A stretch of 8,860 nucleotides of DNA from an uncultured Clostridia bacterium (GCA_947171615.1 CAMVYG010000082.1:1-8860), one strand, 5' to 3'. Counted from the stretch's first letter, positions 1 to 5,296 are shown. Notes: generated by a model from the letters alone, not told the origin. A program made the numbers and translations.

Positions 1-40
1 GGAGAGCGCCTGCGCTCCATCCCAGTTGAGCTACGGGCCC
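1..40 (-). ncRNA. tRNA-like element, partial copy cut by the window edge
   Basis: Only the 5' part is present: acceptor strand GGGCCCG, the TA linker, the D-arm, and the start of the central hairpin. The 40 visible bases are identical to the corresponding part of the copy at 64-129. Further copies, or an intact parent tRNA gene, may lie beyond the left edge. Confidence 0.5.
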
Positions 41-63
41 ATATGAAATTGAAAAACGAGAAC

Positions 64-129
64 AGACCCGTTTAAAGCAACACTCTCCCGGAGAGCGCCT
101 GCGCTCCATCCCAGTTGAGCTACGGGCCC
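64..129 (-). ncRNA. tRNA-like element, middle copy (T-arm missing)
   Basis: This has the same acceptor stem (GGGCCCG with CGGGTCT) and D-arm as its neighbours. Here the central hairpin is longer: GCAG pairs with TTGC outside the CGCTC/GAGTG stem, giving nine pairs with one bulged G and a TCCGGGA loop. Relative to the copy at 153-217, one stem base changes from G to A, which keeps a pair (U-A instead of U-G). The D-loop is one base longer. The element is 66 nt, with no T-arm and no encoded CCA. The predicted fold is a three-way junction of acceptor stem, D-arm and extended anticodon-like arm. Confidence 0.55.
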
Positions 130-152
130 ATATGAAATTGAAAAGTGAGAAC

Positions 153-217
153 AGACCCGTTTAAAGCAACACCCTCCCGGAGAGCGCCTAGGCTCCTCCC
201 AGTTGAGCTACGGGCCC
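153..217 (-). ncRNA. tRNA-like element, copy nearest the promoter (T-arm missing)
   Basis: The minus strand begins GGGCCCG and ends CGGGTCT, which pair as a 7-bp tRNA acceptor stem with two G-U pairs. The linker TA and a D-arm follow (GCTC pairing with GAGC across a loop containing GGG). Next is a hairpin CGCTC-TCCGGGA-GGGTG with a 7-base loop. Only about ten bases (TTGCTTTAAA) separate that hairpin from the 3' acceptor strand. A 5-bp T-stem with a TTCRA-type loop therefore cannot fit, and no CCA is encoded. The length of 65 nt is below the usual 72 or more. The 5' half resembles an arginine tRNA, possibly with a CCG anticodon (CTCCGG is present), but the anticodon position cannot be assigned. 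This is either a degenerate tRNA or a deliberate tRNA mimic; I cannot decide which. Confidence 0.55.
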
Positions 218-222
218 ATATG

Positions 223-251
223 CTGTGCCGCTTCTTCCGAAACAGCACAGC
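223..251 (-). other. Inverted repeat between promoter and tRNA-like array
   Basis: GCTGTGC (223-229) and GCACAGC (245-251) form a 7-bp perfect inverted repeat around a 15-base loop. It lies between the -10 box at 253-258 and the first tRNA-like element. The upper arm overlaps the predicted transcription start, so it may act as DNA (an operator) rather than as an RNA hairpin. There is no U-tract on the minus strand, so it is not a terminator in the direction of the genes. Confidence 0.4.
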
Positions 252-252
252 T

Positions 253-281
253 ATTTTATCACAAAAGGGCCGGGTTGTAAA
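253..281 (-). promoter_or_regulatory. Sigma-70/sigma-A promoter for the tRNA-like array
   Basis: The minus strand shows -35 TTTACA (276-281), a 17-base spacer and -10 TAAAAT (253-258), each one mismatch from consensus. Transcription would start near 246, about 30 bases before the first tRNA-like element. The promoter sits just after the MATE stop codon at 288-290, so the repeats can be transcribed independently of the efflux gene. Confidence 0.65.
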
Positions 282-287
282 GTCTTT

Positions 288-1727
288 TTACAAGTTTTTT
301 GCTTCCGGTTTTTTCCCGGTGTTGAAAAGGTCGATATTCAGCCAGCGGCCGCGGTAGAGGCGGATCATGAAAACCAGCCCCCGGGCGCAGAGCTCGGCGG
401 CCATTGCCAGCCACACGCCGGCAAGGCCCAGGGGGCCTACCAGCACCAGGGAAAGGGCAACGCGCACGCCCCACATGGTGCCCAGACTCAGCAGGAAGGG
501 CACCTTGGAATCTCCCGCGCCCCGAAGTGCGCCGGAGGCAACGATGGAAGCGCCGAACAGGGGCTCTGCAAAGGCCACGATACGCAGCACCTGGGTGCCC
601 AGCTCAATAACAGCCCGGTCAGAGGTGAATATGGTGATAAGCTGGGGCGCGAAAAGGAACAGCACCAGCCCGCCGAGAGTCATGATCCCGATCCCCAGCC
701 AGGAAATGAGCCGGGCAAACCGCTTTGCCAGATCTTTCCGCTTTGCGCCGACGGACTGCCCCACCAGGGTGGTGGCCGCCGTTGCGATGCCATAGGCAGG
801 CATATAGCTCAGGGATTCTGCTGTGACCGCCAGATGATTTGCCGCCACGGCTACCGTGTTGATCCCGGCGATCAGGGAAGTGATAATCACCTGTGCCAGA
901 CTGGTCAGCGTGCGCTCCAGCGCCACAGGCAGGCCCAGCCGCCAAACGGTCAGCAGGCAGGATTTTTCAAAGGAGTACCGGCGCTTCATGGTAATGCGCA
1001 CGGGGGATTTTTTCAAAAAGATGGTCAGGGTAAATAAAATACACACCGTCACATTGGAGCAGGCGGAGGCAAAGGCCGCACCGCCCACACCCCATCCGGC
1101 TCCCCACATGGAAAAGGAAGTTCCAAACAGGGAAATCACCCTGGTGGGATAGATGAACAGGGTATTTAAGAGCACGTTTAAGACATTGGTGAGAAGATTT
1201 AACAGCATGGGAGTTTTGGTATCTCCTGCGCACCGCAGAATGGAACTGAACATGTTGGAGCCAAAGGTAAAGGGCATGGCAAAGGCTATAATGCGGAAAT
1301 ACAGGGAAGCGTCGCCCCGAATTTCCTTCTGAGCCCGGAGCATGGCGGGCAGGGGAAAGGAGATCGCCACGCCGATAGCGCCGATCAGCAAACCAAAGAG
1401 GATCACGAACCGCAGCGCCTGCCAGGTCACCCGTTTGGCATCTTCCTCCCGTCCTGCTCCCAGATGCTGGGCAACCTGCACGGAAAAGCCTACCGCCGCA
1501 GCTCCGAACAGCCCGCCAAAGAGCCAGGTGGTGCTGGCGGTAAGGCCCACGGCGGCAGTGGCGGCGGAGCCCAAAGAGCCTACCATGGCCGTGTCCACAT
1601 ACTGCACCAGCGTGATCATGATCTGCTCTAAAATGGCGGGCCAGGACAGGATCAGGATCGCGGCCAGCGTGTCCTTTGTCCGGGGCATGCCGTCGGACGT
1701 GAGGAGAGAAGAGATCCTGTCGTTCAT
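288..1727 (-). CDS. MATE family multidrug/cation efflux protein
   Basis: This is a 479-residue integral membrane transporter of the MATE (NorM/DinF-like) family, which exports drugs or metabolites in exchange for H+ or Na+. Its length fits the family, and hydrophobic segments suggest about 12 transmembrane helices. The internal duplication typical of MATE proteins is visible: ILRCAGDTKTP at residues 163-173 is matched by ALRGAGDSKVP at 400-410. Residues 30-50 (WPAILEQ followed by VDTAMVG) match the usual N-terminal MATE pattern. The start is set by the ATGA overlap with the stop of the preceding Dabb gene. No ribosome binding site of its own is visible, which suggests translational coupling. 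A second Met at residue 14 also lacks a ribosome site. The tail (GKKPEAKNL) is short and basic. The family call is firm; the substrate is unknown. Confidence 0.95.
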   Translation of the reverse strand: MNDRISSLLTSDGMPRTKDTLAAILILSWPAILEQIMITLVQYVDTAMVGSLGSAATAAVGLTASTTWLFGGLFGAAAVGFSVQVAQHLGAGREEDAKRVTWQALRFVILFGLLIGAIGVAISFPLPAMLRAQKEIRGDASLYFRIIAFAMPFTFGSNMFSSILRCAGDTKTPMLLNLLTNVLNVLLNTLFIYPTRVISLFGTSFSMWGAGWGVGGAAFASACSNVTVCILFTLTIFLKKSPVRITMKRRYSFEKSCLLTVWRLGLPVALERTLTSLAQVIITSLIAGINTVAVAANHLAVTAESLSYMPAYGIATAATTLVGQSVGAKRKDLAKRFARLISWLGIGIMTLGGLVLFLFAPQLITIFTSDRAVIELGTQVLRIVAFAEPLFGASIVASGALRGAGDSKVPFLLSLGTMWGVRVALSLVLVGPLGLAGVWLAMAAELCARGLVFMIRLYRGRWLNIDLFNTGKKPEAKNL

Positions 1728-2035
1728 ATTTCGTAATCGATGCAGGCCCGGCCGTCAGGCTCCCGCAGCTCCCGGATAAAGTTTCCAAAGGCCACATGAA
1801 GGGGGTGCTTCTGGTAAGCTTCCAGTTCTTCCAGAGAACGGAACCGGGAATCCAGTATGTAATCATAATTGGCAGGAACAGAGCCGGAGGCGGCCAGGGA
1901 AACTGTCATTTCCAAAATCTCAGGGATCTGCCCCTGCATGGCCAGCATACGTTCTCTGGCTTCCCGCAGATTTTCCTCCTTTGTTTTTCCGTTGGCTGTT
2001 TCCTTAAACTTGAACAGAACAATATGACGTATCAT
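1724..2035 (-). CDS. Dabb (stress-responsive alpha/beta barrel) domain protein
   Basis: This 103-residue protein starts MIRHIVLFKFK, the hallmark opening of the Dabb ferredoxin-like dimeric barrel family. It continues with a helix (residues 20-36), the strand ILEMTVSLAAS, then YDYILDSRF and a helix ending in HPLHVAFGNFI near residues 78-87. This is the full family pattern at the usual length of about 100 residues. Members are small cytoplasmic dimers; some plant relatives are stress-induced or act as polyketide cyclases, but most bacterial ones have no known substrate. The start at 2035 is chosen because the conserved MIRHIV follows directly. An AAAGG sequence lies about 13 bases upstream, a rather long spacing. 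The open frame extends further upstream, but that part overlaps the promoter and terminator and is not family-like. Its TGA overlaps the MATE start codon (ATGA). Confidence 0.9.
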   Translation of the reverse strand: MIRHIVLFKFKETANGKTKEENLREARERMLAMQGQIPEILEMTVSLAASGSVPANYDYILDSRFRSLEELEAYQKHPLHVAFGNFIRELREPDGRACIDYEI

Positions 2036-2073
2036 GCCTGTAACCAAACCTTTCTTTAGAAATTGCCTGTTAA

Positions 2074-2102
2074 AGTATACCGCCTGCGCTCTTTTTTTGC
2101 AA
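2074..2102 (-). promoter_or_regulatory. Sigma-70/sigma-A promoter of the Dabb-MATE operon
   Basis: The minus strand reads TTGCAA (2097-2102), then 17 bases, then TATACT (2074-2079). Each box is close to the TTGACA/TATAAT consensus and the spacing is ideal. The predicted start is near 2067, leaving a leader of about 30 bases before the Dabb ATG at 2035. It lies just downstream of the terminator that ends the glycosyltransferase gene, so it defines a separate transcription unit. Confidence 0.75.
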
Positions 2103-2131
2103 GCCGGGGAAAAGAATTCACAATTCCGGTA

Positions 2132-2164
2132 TGAAAAACCGCCGGACAGATGGAACTGTCCGGC
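2132..2164 (-). terminator. Intrinsic terminator after the glycosyltransferase gene
   Basis: A perfect 9-bp stem (GCCGGACAG with CTGTCCGGC, plus-strand arms 2141-2149 and 2156-2164) encloses a 6-base loop. On the minus strand it is followed by GGTTTTTCAT. It lies 17 bases past the glycosyltransferase stop codon at 2181. This is a textbook rho-independent terminator. Confidence 0.92.
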
Positions 2165-2180
2165 AGATTTGATGCCCCTG

Positions 2181-3263
2181 TCAGCTATTTGCGGTGTGCA
2201 GACTTTCAAAAAATGCCTTATTGTAGAGATAAGCGGAGCTTTCCGGCTTCCATTCTCCCGCTTTTTGGTTGTATTTTTCCGCTTCCGTGATATCTCCCAA
2301 ATGGTACATGCATACGCAGAGCTGCAAGCAGGGAAGATATCCGTAACAATCGGGAATGACAAACCCGCCGTTTGTGTCCGGGCGGGGGCAGCTTAAAGCC
2401 TGACGGTACCAATAGGCGGCGGTGGAAAAGTCAGAGCGTTCCAGGAAAAACGCCCCCAGGTCGCAGCAAACTTCCGCGCGCGGCGGGCCAAGGCGCAGGC
2501 TGCGCAGAAGGGCGGAAAAAGCTTTTTCCGGTTGCTTCAGCCTTTGGAAACAGCCCGCTAGGTCCCGGCAGGCCTCTATTTCATTTTCTACCCAGCCTTT
2601 TCCGGAATCCAAAAATTCTTCCAGTACGGCTGCCGCCTCATCGTCTCTGCTATGGGCGGCAAGCTCTCTGGCATAATAAAACTGCTCCCGTGGCGCCAGC
2701 TCTCCTTTTTCCCGAAGCAGACGCTGGAAAATACGCAGATTTCTGTCCGGATCACCGGGGCCTGTTTTTCGATGAGATACCGCCGCGTCGCTGTAAATTA
2801 CGGTTCCCGCCGGGGGAATGGCTTCGTGAATTGCGCCCTGCCAGAAAAGACCGGCCTCTCTCCGAATCAGCCGCTCCCGATAATAGGTAAAGCATGGGCT
2901 GCCGGTTTCGTCAAAAGCGGTGTGATACCGCAGCATAACGATATCTGTATCGGGGGAAAGGGTCTCTTTCAAACGGTGAAGCTTTTCCCGGTCTTTCGGC
3001 TCGACCACATCGTCGGCATCCAGCCACATGCAATACTGCATGGAGGCCATGGAAAAGGAAAAATTCCGCGCCGCGGCAAAGTCCTCCCGCCATGGAAAAT
3101 CATAGATCTTTTCCGTGTAACTCCGTGCGATTTCTTTGGTTCGGTCTGTGCTGCCCGTGTCCACGATAATGATTTCGTCCACCAGTTCCTGAACGGAGTT
3201 AAGGCAGCGGGGCAGGTTCTTTTCTTCATTTTTCACGATCATACATAAGCTGACAGTGACCAT
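2181..3263 (-). CDS. Family 2 glycosyltransferase with TPR-like C-terminal region
   Basis: This 360-residue protein transfers a sugar from a nucleotide-sugar donor. The N-terminal half is a GT-A fold of family GT2: SLCMIVKNEEKNL (residues 5-17), IIIVDTGSTDRT (31-42, with donor-binding D35) and the metal-binding DxD motif in WLDADD (D82, D84). WQGAIHEAI (141-149) is also family-typical. There is no membrane segment, so it is probably cytoplasmic. Residues 190-360 are alpha-helical with TPR-like character (for example SDFSTAAYWYRQAL and LGDITEAEKYNQKAG), suggesting protein-acceptor binding. The architecture resembles SunS-like protein glycosyltransferases. The site AGAAGG lies 8 bases before the ATG. 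It follows the collagen-like gene at 75 bp with no promoter seen between, so I infer that the collagen's threonines are its acceptor. The family is firm; the acceptor and sugar are inferred or unknown. Confidence 0.92.
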   Translation of the reverse strand: MVTVSLCMIVKNEEKNLPRCLNSVQELVDEIIIVDTGSTDRTKEIARSYTEKIYDFPWREDFAAARNFSFSMASMQYCMWLDADDVVEPKDREKLHRLKETLSPDTDIVMLRYHTAFDETGSPCFTYYRERLIRREAGLFWQGAIHEAIPPAGTVIYSDAAVSHRKTGPGDPDRNLRIFQRLLREKGELAPREQFYYARELAAHSRDDEAAAVLEEFLDSGKGWVENEIEACRDLAGCFQRLKQPEKAFSALLRSLRLGPPRAEVCCDLGAFFLERSDFSTAAYWYRQALSCPRPDTNGGFVIPDCYGYLPCLQLCVCMYHLGDITEAEKYNQKAGEWKPESSAYLYNKAFFESLHTANS

Positions 3264-3293
3264 AAGGGTTTCCTTCTTTCGGCAGATAAGTAC

Positions 3294-3317
3294 GGCGCAG
3301 CCGAAGTGGGCCGCGCC
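3294..3317 (-). promoter_or_regulatory. Intercistronic stem-loop between collagen-like gene and glycosyltransferase
   Basis: Arms GGCGCAGCC (3294-3302) and GGCCGCGCC (3309-3317) pair over nine positions, one of them G-U, around a 6-base loop. A T-tract (3318-3321) follows on the plus strand. The minus strand continues GTACTTATCTG, which is only weakly U-rich. In the direction of the genes this looks like a partial terminator or an mRNA-stabilising hairpin, letting the structural protein be made in excess over its modifying enzyme. Its exact activity cannot be judged from sequence. Confidence 0.6.
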
Positions 3318-3338
3318 TTTTCACTTCCACCTGTCCGG

Positions 3339-4478
3339 TTAAGAGATCACAAGAGAAACATCGTCCAGATCCAGGCTTTGATCGCCGTTTGCCGTTACGC
3401 TGAACTGTACCCGCAGGGTAACGGCATCCTCAGGCGCTGCTTCGGAAATCCCCCGGTAATAGGCATAGTTTCGGTTGTCTGTGGGAAGATCCTGCTGCCG
3501 CACCGTGATGGTGAGGCCCGGTGTGGCCTCGTTCTCCTCGTTGTAGAAAGTGAGCGTGGCGGTAAGTCCCACTTGAGCGCCTTCTCCCCGGGCAAAGAAG
3601 GAAAGCCCGTAGAAGCAGCCCCCGGTAATGGCGATATCCTGGGTAAGGATCGCGCCGTCTTTCAAATTGACCGCCGAGCTTCCCGAGTGCACTCGTCCCT
3701 GCTGGGTCACCTTAGAGGTCAAAGAGGCATTATTTGCTTTCCAGCCGGTGGGAACATTTCCTGTAAAGGTTTCCATTCCGCCATTGGAGACCAGCTCGCC
3801 GCGGGAACGGCAGGGACAGGTGCAAACACCTGTAGGGCCGGTAGGCCCGGTTACACCGGTTGCACCTGTAGGGCCGGCAGGCCCAGTTGCGCCAGTTGCA
3901 CCTGTGGGGCCGGTAGGCCCGGTTACACCGGTTGCACCTGTAGGGCCGGTAGGCCCGGTTACACCGGTTGCACCCGTGGGGCCGGTAGGCCCAGTTACGC
4001 CGGTTGCACCTGTAGGGCCGGTAGGCCCGGTTACACCAGTTGCTCCTGTGGGGCCGGTAGATCCGGTTACGCCAGTTGCTCCTGTGGGGCCGGTAGATCC
4101 GGTTACGCCTGTGGGGCCGGTAGGCCCGGTCACACCGGTAGCGCCTGTGGGGCCGGTAGGGCCAGTCACACCGGTAGCGCCTGTGGGGCCGGTAGGGCCA
4201 GTCACACCGGTTGCACCTGTAGGGCCGGTTGCACCGGTCAGGCCTTGAATTCCCTGCACACCTTGGGGGCCTGTAGCTCCTGTCTCTCCGGGAATACCTT
4301 GAGGGCCTTGAATACCCTGTACACCCTGCGGCCCGGTGGGGCCGGTATTTCCCGGAATCCCCTGAGGCCCAGTGGGGCCCTGCGGGCCCGGAACAGGGCA
4401 GAAACGGGGGCAGGGGCAGACGGGACGGCAGTCGTCCTCCTGTCTGTCACAGCACCCATCGCCTCGATAGATCTTCAT
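3339..4478 (-). CDS. Collagen-like Gly-X-Thr repeat protein, probable spore- or cell-surface filament
   Basis: This 379-residue protein has three parts. Residues 1-30 are a Cys-rich head (Cys at 9, 10, 17, 21, 23, 27) with no classical signal peptide. Residues 31-216 are 62 uninterrupted Gly-X-Y triplets: Q/P-rich (GPQ, GVQ, GIQ, GIP) up to about residue 78, then almost entirely GPT/GAT/GVT in a 12-residue repeat. A CxCxC cluster (219-223) follows. Residues 227-379 look like an all-beta carbohydrate-binding-like sandwich, starting ELVSNGGMETFTGNVPTGW and ending LDLDDVSLVIS. Collagen stalks with Thr in the Y position and a globular C-terminal domain are typical of BclA-type exosporium glycoproteins. 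That location is inferred, and a cell-surface role is the alternative. GGAAGGAG lies 12 bases before the ATG, somewhat far. The glycosyltransferase gene follows directly. Confidence 0.93.
   Translation of the reverse strand: MKIYRGDGCCDRQEDDCRPVCPCPRFCPVPGPQGPTGPQGIPGNTGPTGPQGVQGIQGPQGIPGETGATGPQGVQGIQGLTGATGPTGATGVTGPTGPTGATGVTGPTGPTGATGVTGPTGPTGVTGSTGPTGATGVTGSTGPTGATGVTGPTGPTGATGVTGPTGPTGATGVTGPTGPTGATGVTGPTGPTGATGATGPAGPTGATGVTGPTGPTGVCTCPCRSRGELVSNGGMETFTGNVPTGWKANNASLTSKVTQQGRVHSGSSAVNLKDGAILTQDIAITGGCFYGLSFFARGEGAQVGLTATLTFYNEENEATPGLTITVRQQDLPTDNRNYAYYRGISEAAPEDAVTLRVQFSVTANGDQSLDLDDVSLVIS
3828..4244 (-). repeat. 36-bp in-frame tandem repeats encoding the Gly-X-Thr stalk
   Basis: The threonine-rich collagen segment (residues 79-217) is built of near-identical 36-bp units encoding GATGVTGPTGPT in varying phase. 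At least one unit is shortened by a triplet, near the two GST triplets around 4050-4110. Copies differ mostly at third positions (for example gttacaccggtt, gttacgccggtt, gtcacaccggta). The gene is therefore liable to length change by slippage or recombination, and to misassembly from short reads. Antisense frames give long artificial Pro-Val or Arg-Pro-Gly repeats. Confidence 0.9.
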
Positions 4479-4515
4479 GGAATAAAAATTCTCCTTCCGT
4501 TCTGTTTTTGGAGTT

Positions 4516-4535
4516 TGTGAGAAAAAGCTCTCACA
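4516..4535 (-). promoter_or_regulatory. Leader hairpin upstream of the collagen-like gene
   Basis: TGTGAGA (4516-4522) and TCTCACA (4529-4535) form a 7-bp perfect inverted repeat with a 6-base loop. It sits about 40 bases before the collagen start codon, close to the transcription start predicted from the candidate -10 element at 4539-4547. It could be a 5'-end stabilising hairpin or an operator. No known riboswitch is recognised. Confidence 0.4.
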
Positions 4536-4538
4536 GTC

Positions 4539-4566
4539 CAGAGTATGCGGACAGGCAGGAAAAGTG
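4539..4566 (-). promoter_or_regulatory. Candidate sigma-K-type (mother-cell sporulation) promoter for the collagen-like gene
   Basis: The minus strand carries CAC (4564-4566), then exactly 16 bases, then CATACTCTG (4539-4547). The known sigma-K pattern is AC-N16/17-CATAnnnTA, so only the final A differs. No convincing TTGACA/TATAAT pair was seen in this gap. The -35 portion overlaps the last bases of the upstream terminator stem. A late mother-cell promoter would fit an exosporium-type product, but the pattern is short and could arise by chance. Confidence 0.4.
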
Positions 4567-4596
4567 AAAACCAGCCGAATATCGGCTGGTTTTCAC
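4557..4596 (-). terminator. Intrinsic terminator closing the ABC exporter operon
   Basis: A 15-bp perfect inverted repeat (plus-strand arms 4564-4578 and 4582-4596) has a 3-base loop. Its GC-rich core is CCAGCCGA with TCGGCTGG. On the minus strand the core is followed by TTTTCACTTTTCC, a U-rich tail. It lies about 130 bases after the stop of the small membrane protein gene and just before the collagen-gene promoter region. Its symmetry means it may also act on the opposite strand, where GGTTTTG follows. The 4597-4723 stretch before it holds nothing I can support. Confidence 0.85.
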
Positions 4597-4723
4597 GGTT
4601 TTGTATCTGTTTGTGTGTTTGCAAAAGGTAGAGAAACAGGGTTGTCCGGCGGCAGGTCAAATAACAGTGAGAGAGTTTCCGAATCATTTTGAAAAACATC
4701 CTCTTTTGACTGCGGAGACATTG

Positions 4724-5227
4724 TTAAAGGTAAGAGGAGGACAGCAGAACGCGGAACAGAAGAAGCAAATTGACGGCAATGCTCCCCAAAATCGGAAAAA
4801 GCATTTTGAAGTTATGGGGCTGACGATGCGTTCGCACAATTTGCAGCAGGAAAGCGGCTGTCAAAAGACCGGAAACAGCAATGGAAAACCACGGTATTGC
4901 GGGGGCGTCACTTTGAAAACACAGGCAGATCAGGGAGCTGCCCCAGGAGAGACCGCCGAGGAAAACACCCCACGGCGAGGGGGCGTGCCTTTTCAGCCTT
5001 GACACGATCAGCCAGACCAGCCATACAAGGGCGCAAAGCCCTGCGGAAATGGAAAAAATGCTGTCGGCTGCCACAAATGAGAAATAAGAAACAGAAGAGA
5101 AGATTTCTTCCTCTGGCCCCGAACCATATCGCACCGGGATCCCCCACGGGGACGTCATACAGGCAAGGGAAACAGCCAGAAGAATTACAAGGAACAGAAA
5201 GGATCTGTCATGTGTGTTTTTCAGCAT
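4724..5227 (-). CDS. Small multi-pass membrane protein of unknown function
   Basis: I do not recognise this 167-residue protein. It has about five hydrophobic segments (residues 9-26, 55-76, 86-103, 111-130, 142-162). The basic stretches SRLKRH (76-81) and VRTHRQPHNFK (131-141), plus the basic N-terminus, predict N-in/C-out topology by the positive-inside rule. The 27-54 loop would be extracytoplasmic and contains acidic GPEEE. No catalytic motif is visible. A good ribosome site (AAAGGGGG, 6 bases from ATG) supports the start. It begins about 70 bp after the ABC gene stop with no promoter seen between and ends before a strong terminator, so it is probably the last gene of the exporter operon. 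An accessory or immunity-like role is possible but unsupported. Confidence 0.75.
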   Translation of the reverse strand: MLKNTHDRSFLFLVILLAVSLACMTSPWGIPVRYGSGPEEEIFSSVSYFSFVAADSIFSISAGLCALVWLVWLIVSRLKRHAPSPWGVFLGGLSWGSSLICLCFQSDAPAIPWFSIAVSGLLTAAFLLQIVRTHRQPHNFKMLFPILGSIAVNLLLLFRVLLSSSYL

Positions 5228-5296
5228 AGGAATCCCCCTTTGTTACGGTGCGTGCCGGGAATGCGCAGGCATTTTTTCCAACTGTGTACGGCGGAC

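Larger units (their letters stand above)
1..217 (-). repeat. Tandem array of 89-bp repeats carrying tRNA-like elements
   Basis: Three direct repeat units begin at positions 1, 90 and 179, an exact 89-bp period. The first continues beyond the left edge and the third diverges after its tRNA-like part. Read on the minus strand, each unit is a 65-66 nt tRNA-like segment followed by a 23-nt AT-richer spacer ending in CATAT. The two complete spacers differ at only two bases (41-63 and 130-152). The copy at 153-217, first in the transcription direction, differs most, with one deleted base in the D-loop and changes around the D-arm/anticodon-arm junction. The array has its own promoter-like sequence upstream (253-281). 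Repeat structure and period are seen directly. Whether the array is functional or a decayed tRNA cluster is open. Confidence 0.85.

Noticed and set aside
1..217. CRISPR array as an explanation for the 89-bp repeats
   Set aside because: Whole units including the spacers are nearly identical, whereas CRISPR spacers are unique, and the units contain tRNA acceptor and D-arm pairing.
1..217. Canonical functional tRNA genes
   Set aside because: The acceptor stem and D-arm are present, but there is no room for a T-stem and TTCRA loop, the units are too short, and the anticodon loop position is ambiguous.
225..1037. Plus-strand frame opposite the MATE gene
   Set aside because: It is low-complexity Gln/His/Gly-rich with no family resemblance, and the opposite strand encodes a clear MATE transporter.
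2036..2362. N-terminal extension of the Dabb open frame
   Set aside because: It would cross a strong terminator, the operon promoter and the end of the glycosyltransferase gene. The conserved Dabb N-terminus begins at the internal Met at 2035.
3294..3321. Plus-strand intrinsic terminator
   Set aside because: The hairpin plus T-tract would work on the plus strand, but no plus-strand gene exists upstream of it. It is better described as an intercistronic stem-loop of the minus-strand operon.
3628..4248. Plus-strand frame of Pro-Val-rich repeats (GPVGPVTPVAP)
   Set aside because: It is an antisense artefact of the Gly-X-Thr repeats. Repetitive DNA leaves several frames open by chance.
3306..4520. 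Long plus-strand frame with Gly/Arg/Cys repeats opposite the collagen-like gene
   Set aside because: It is the complement of the 36-bp Gly-X-Thr repeats. The minus-strand frame has a ribosome site, regular Gly triplets and a folded-looking C-terminal domain, while this frame has none of these.
4475..4699. Small minus-strand frame between the membrane protein and collagen-like genes
   Set aside because: It runs straight through the long terminator hairpin and the collagen promoter region. Its ATG abuts AGAGG with no spacing, and the product resembles no protein I know.
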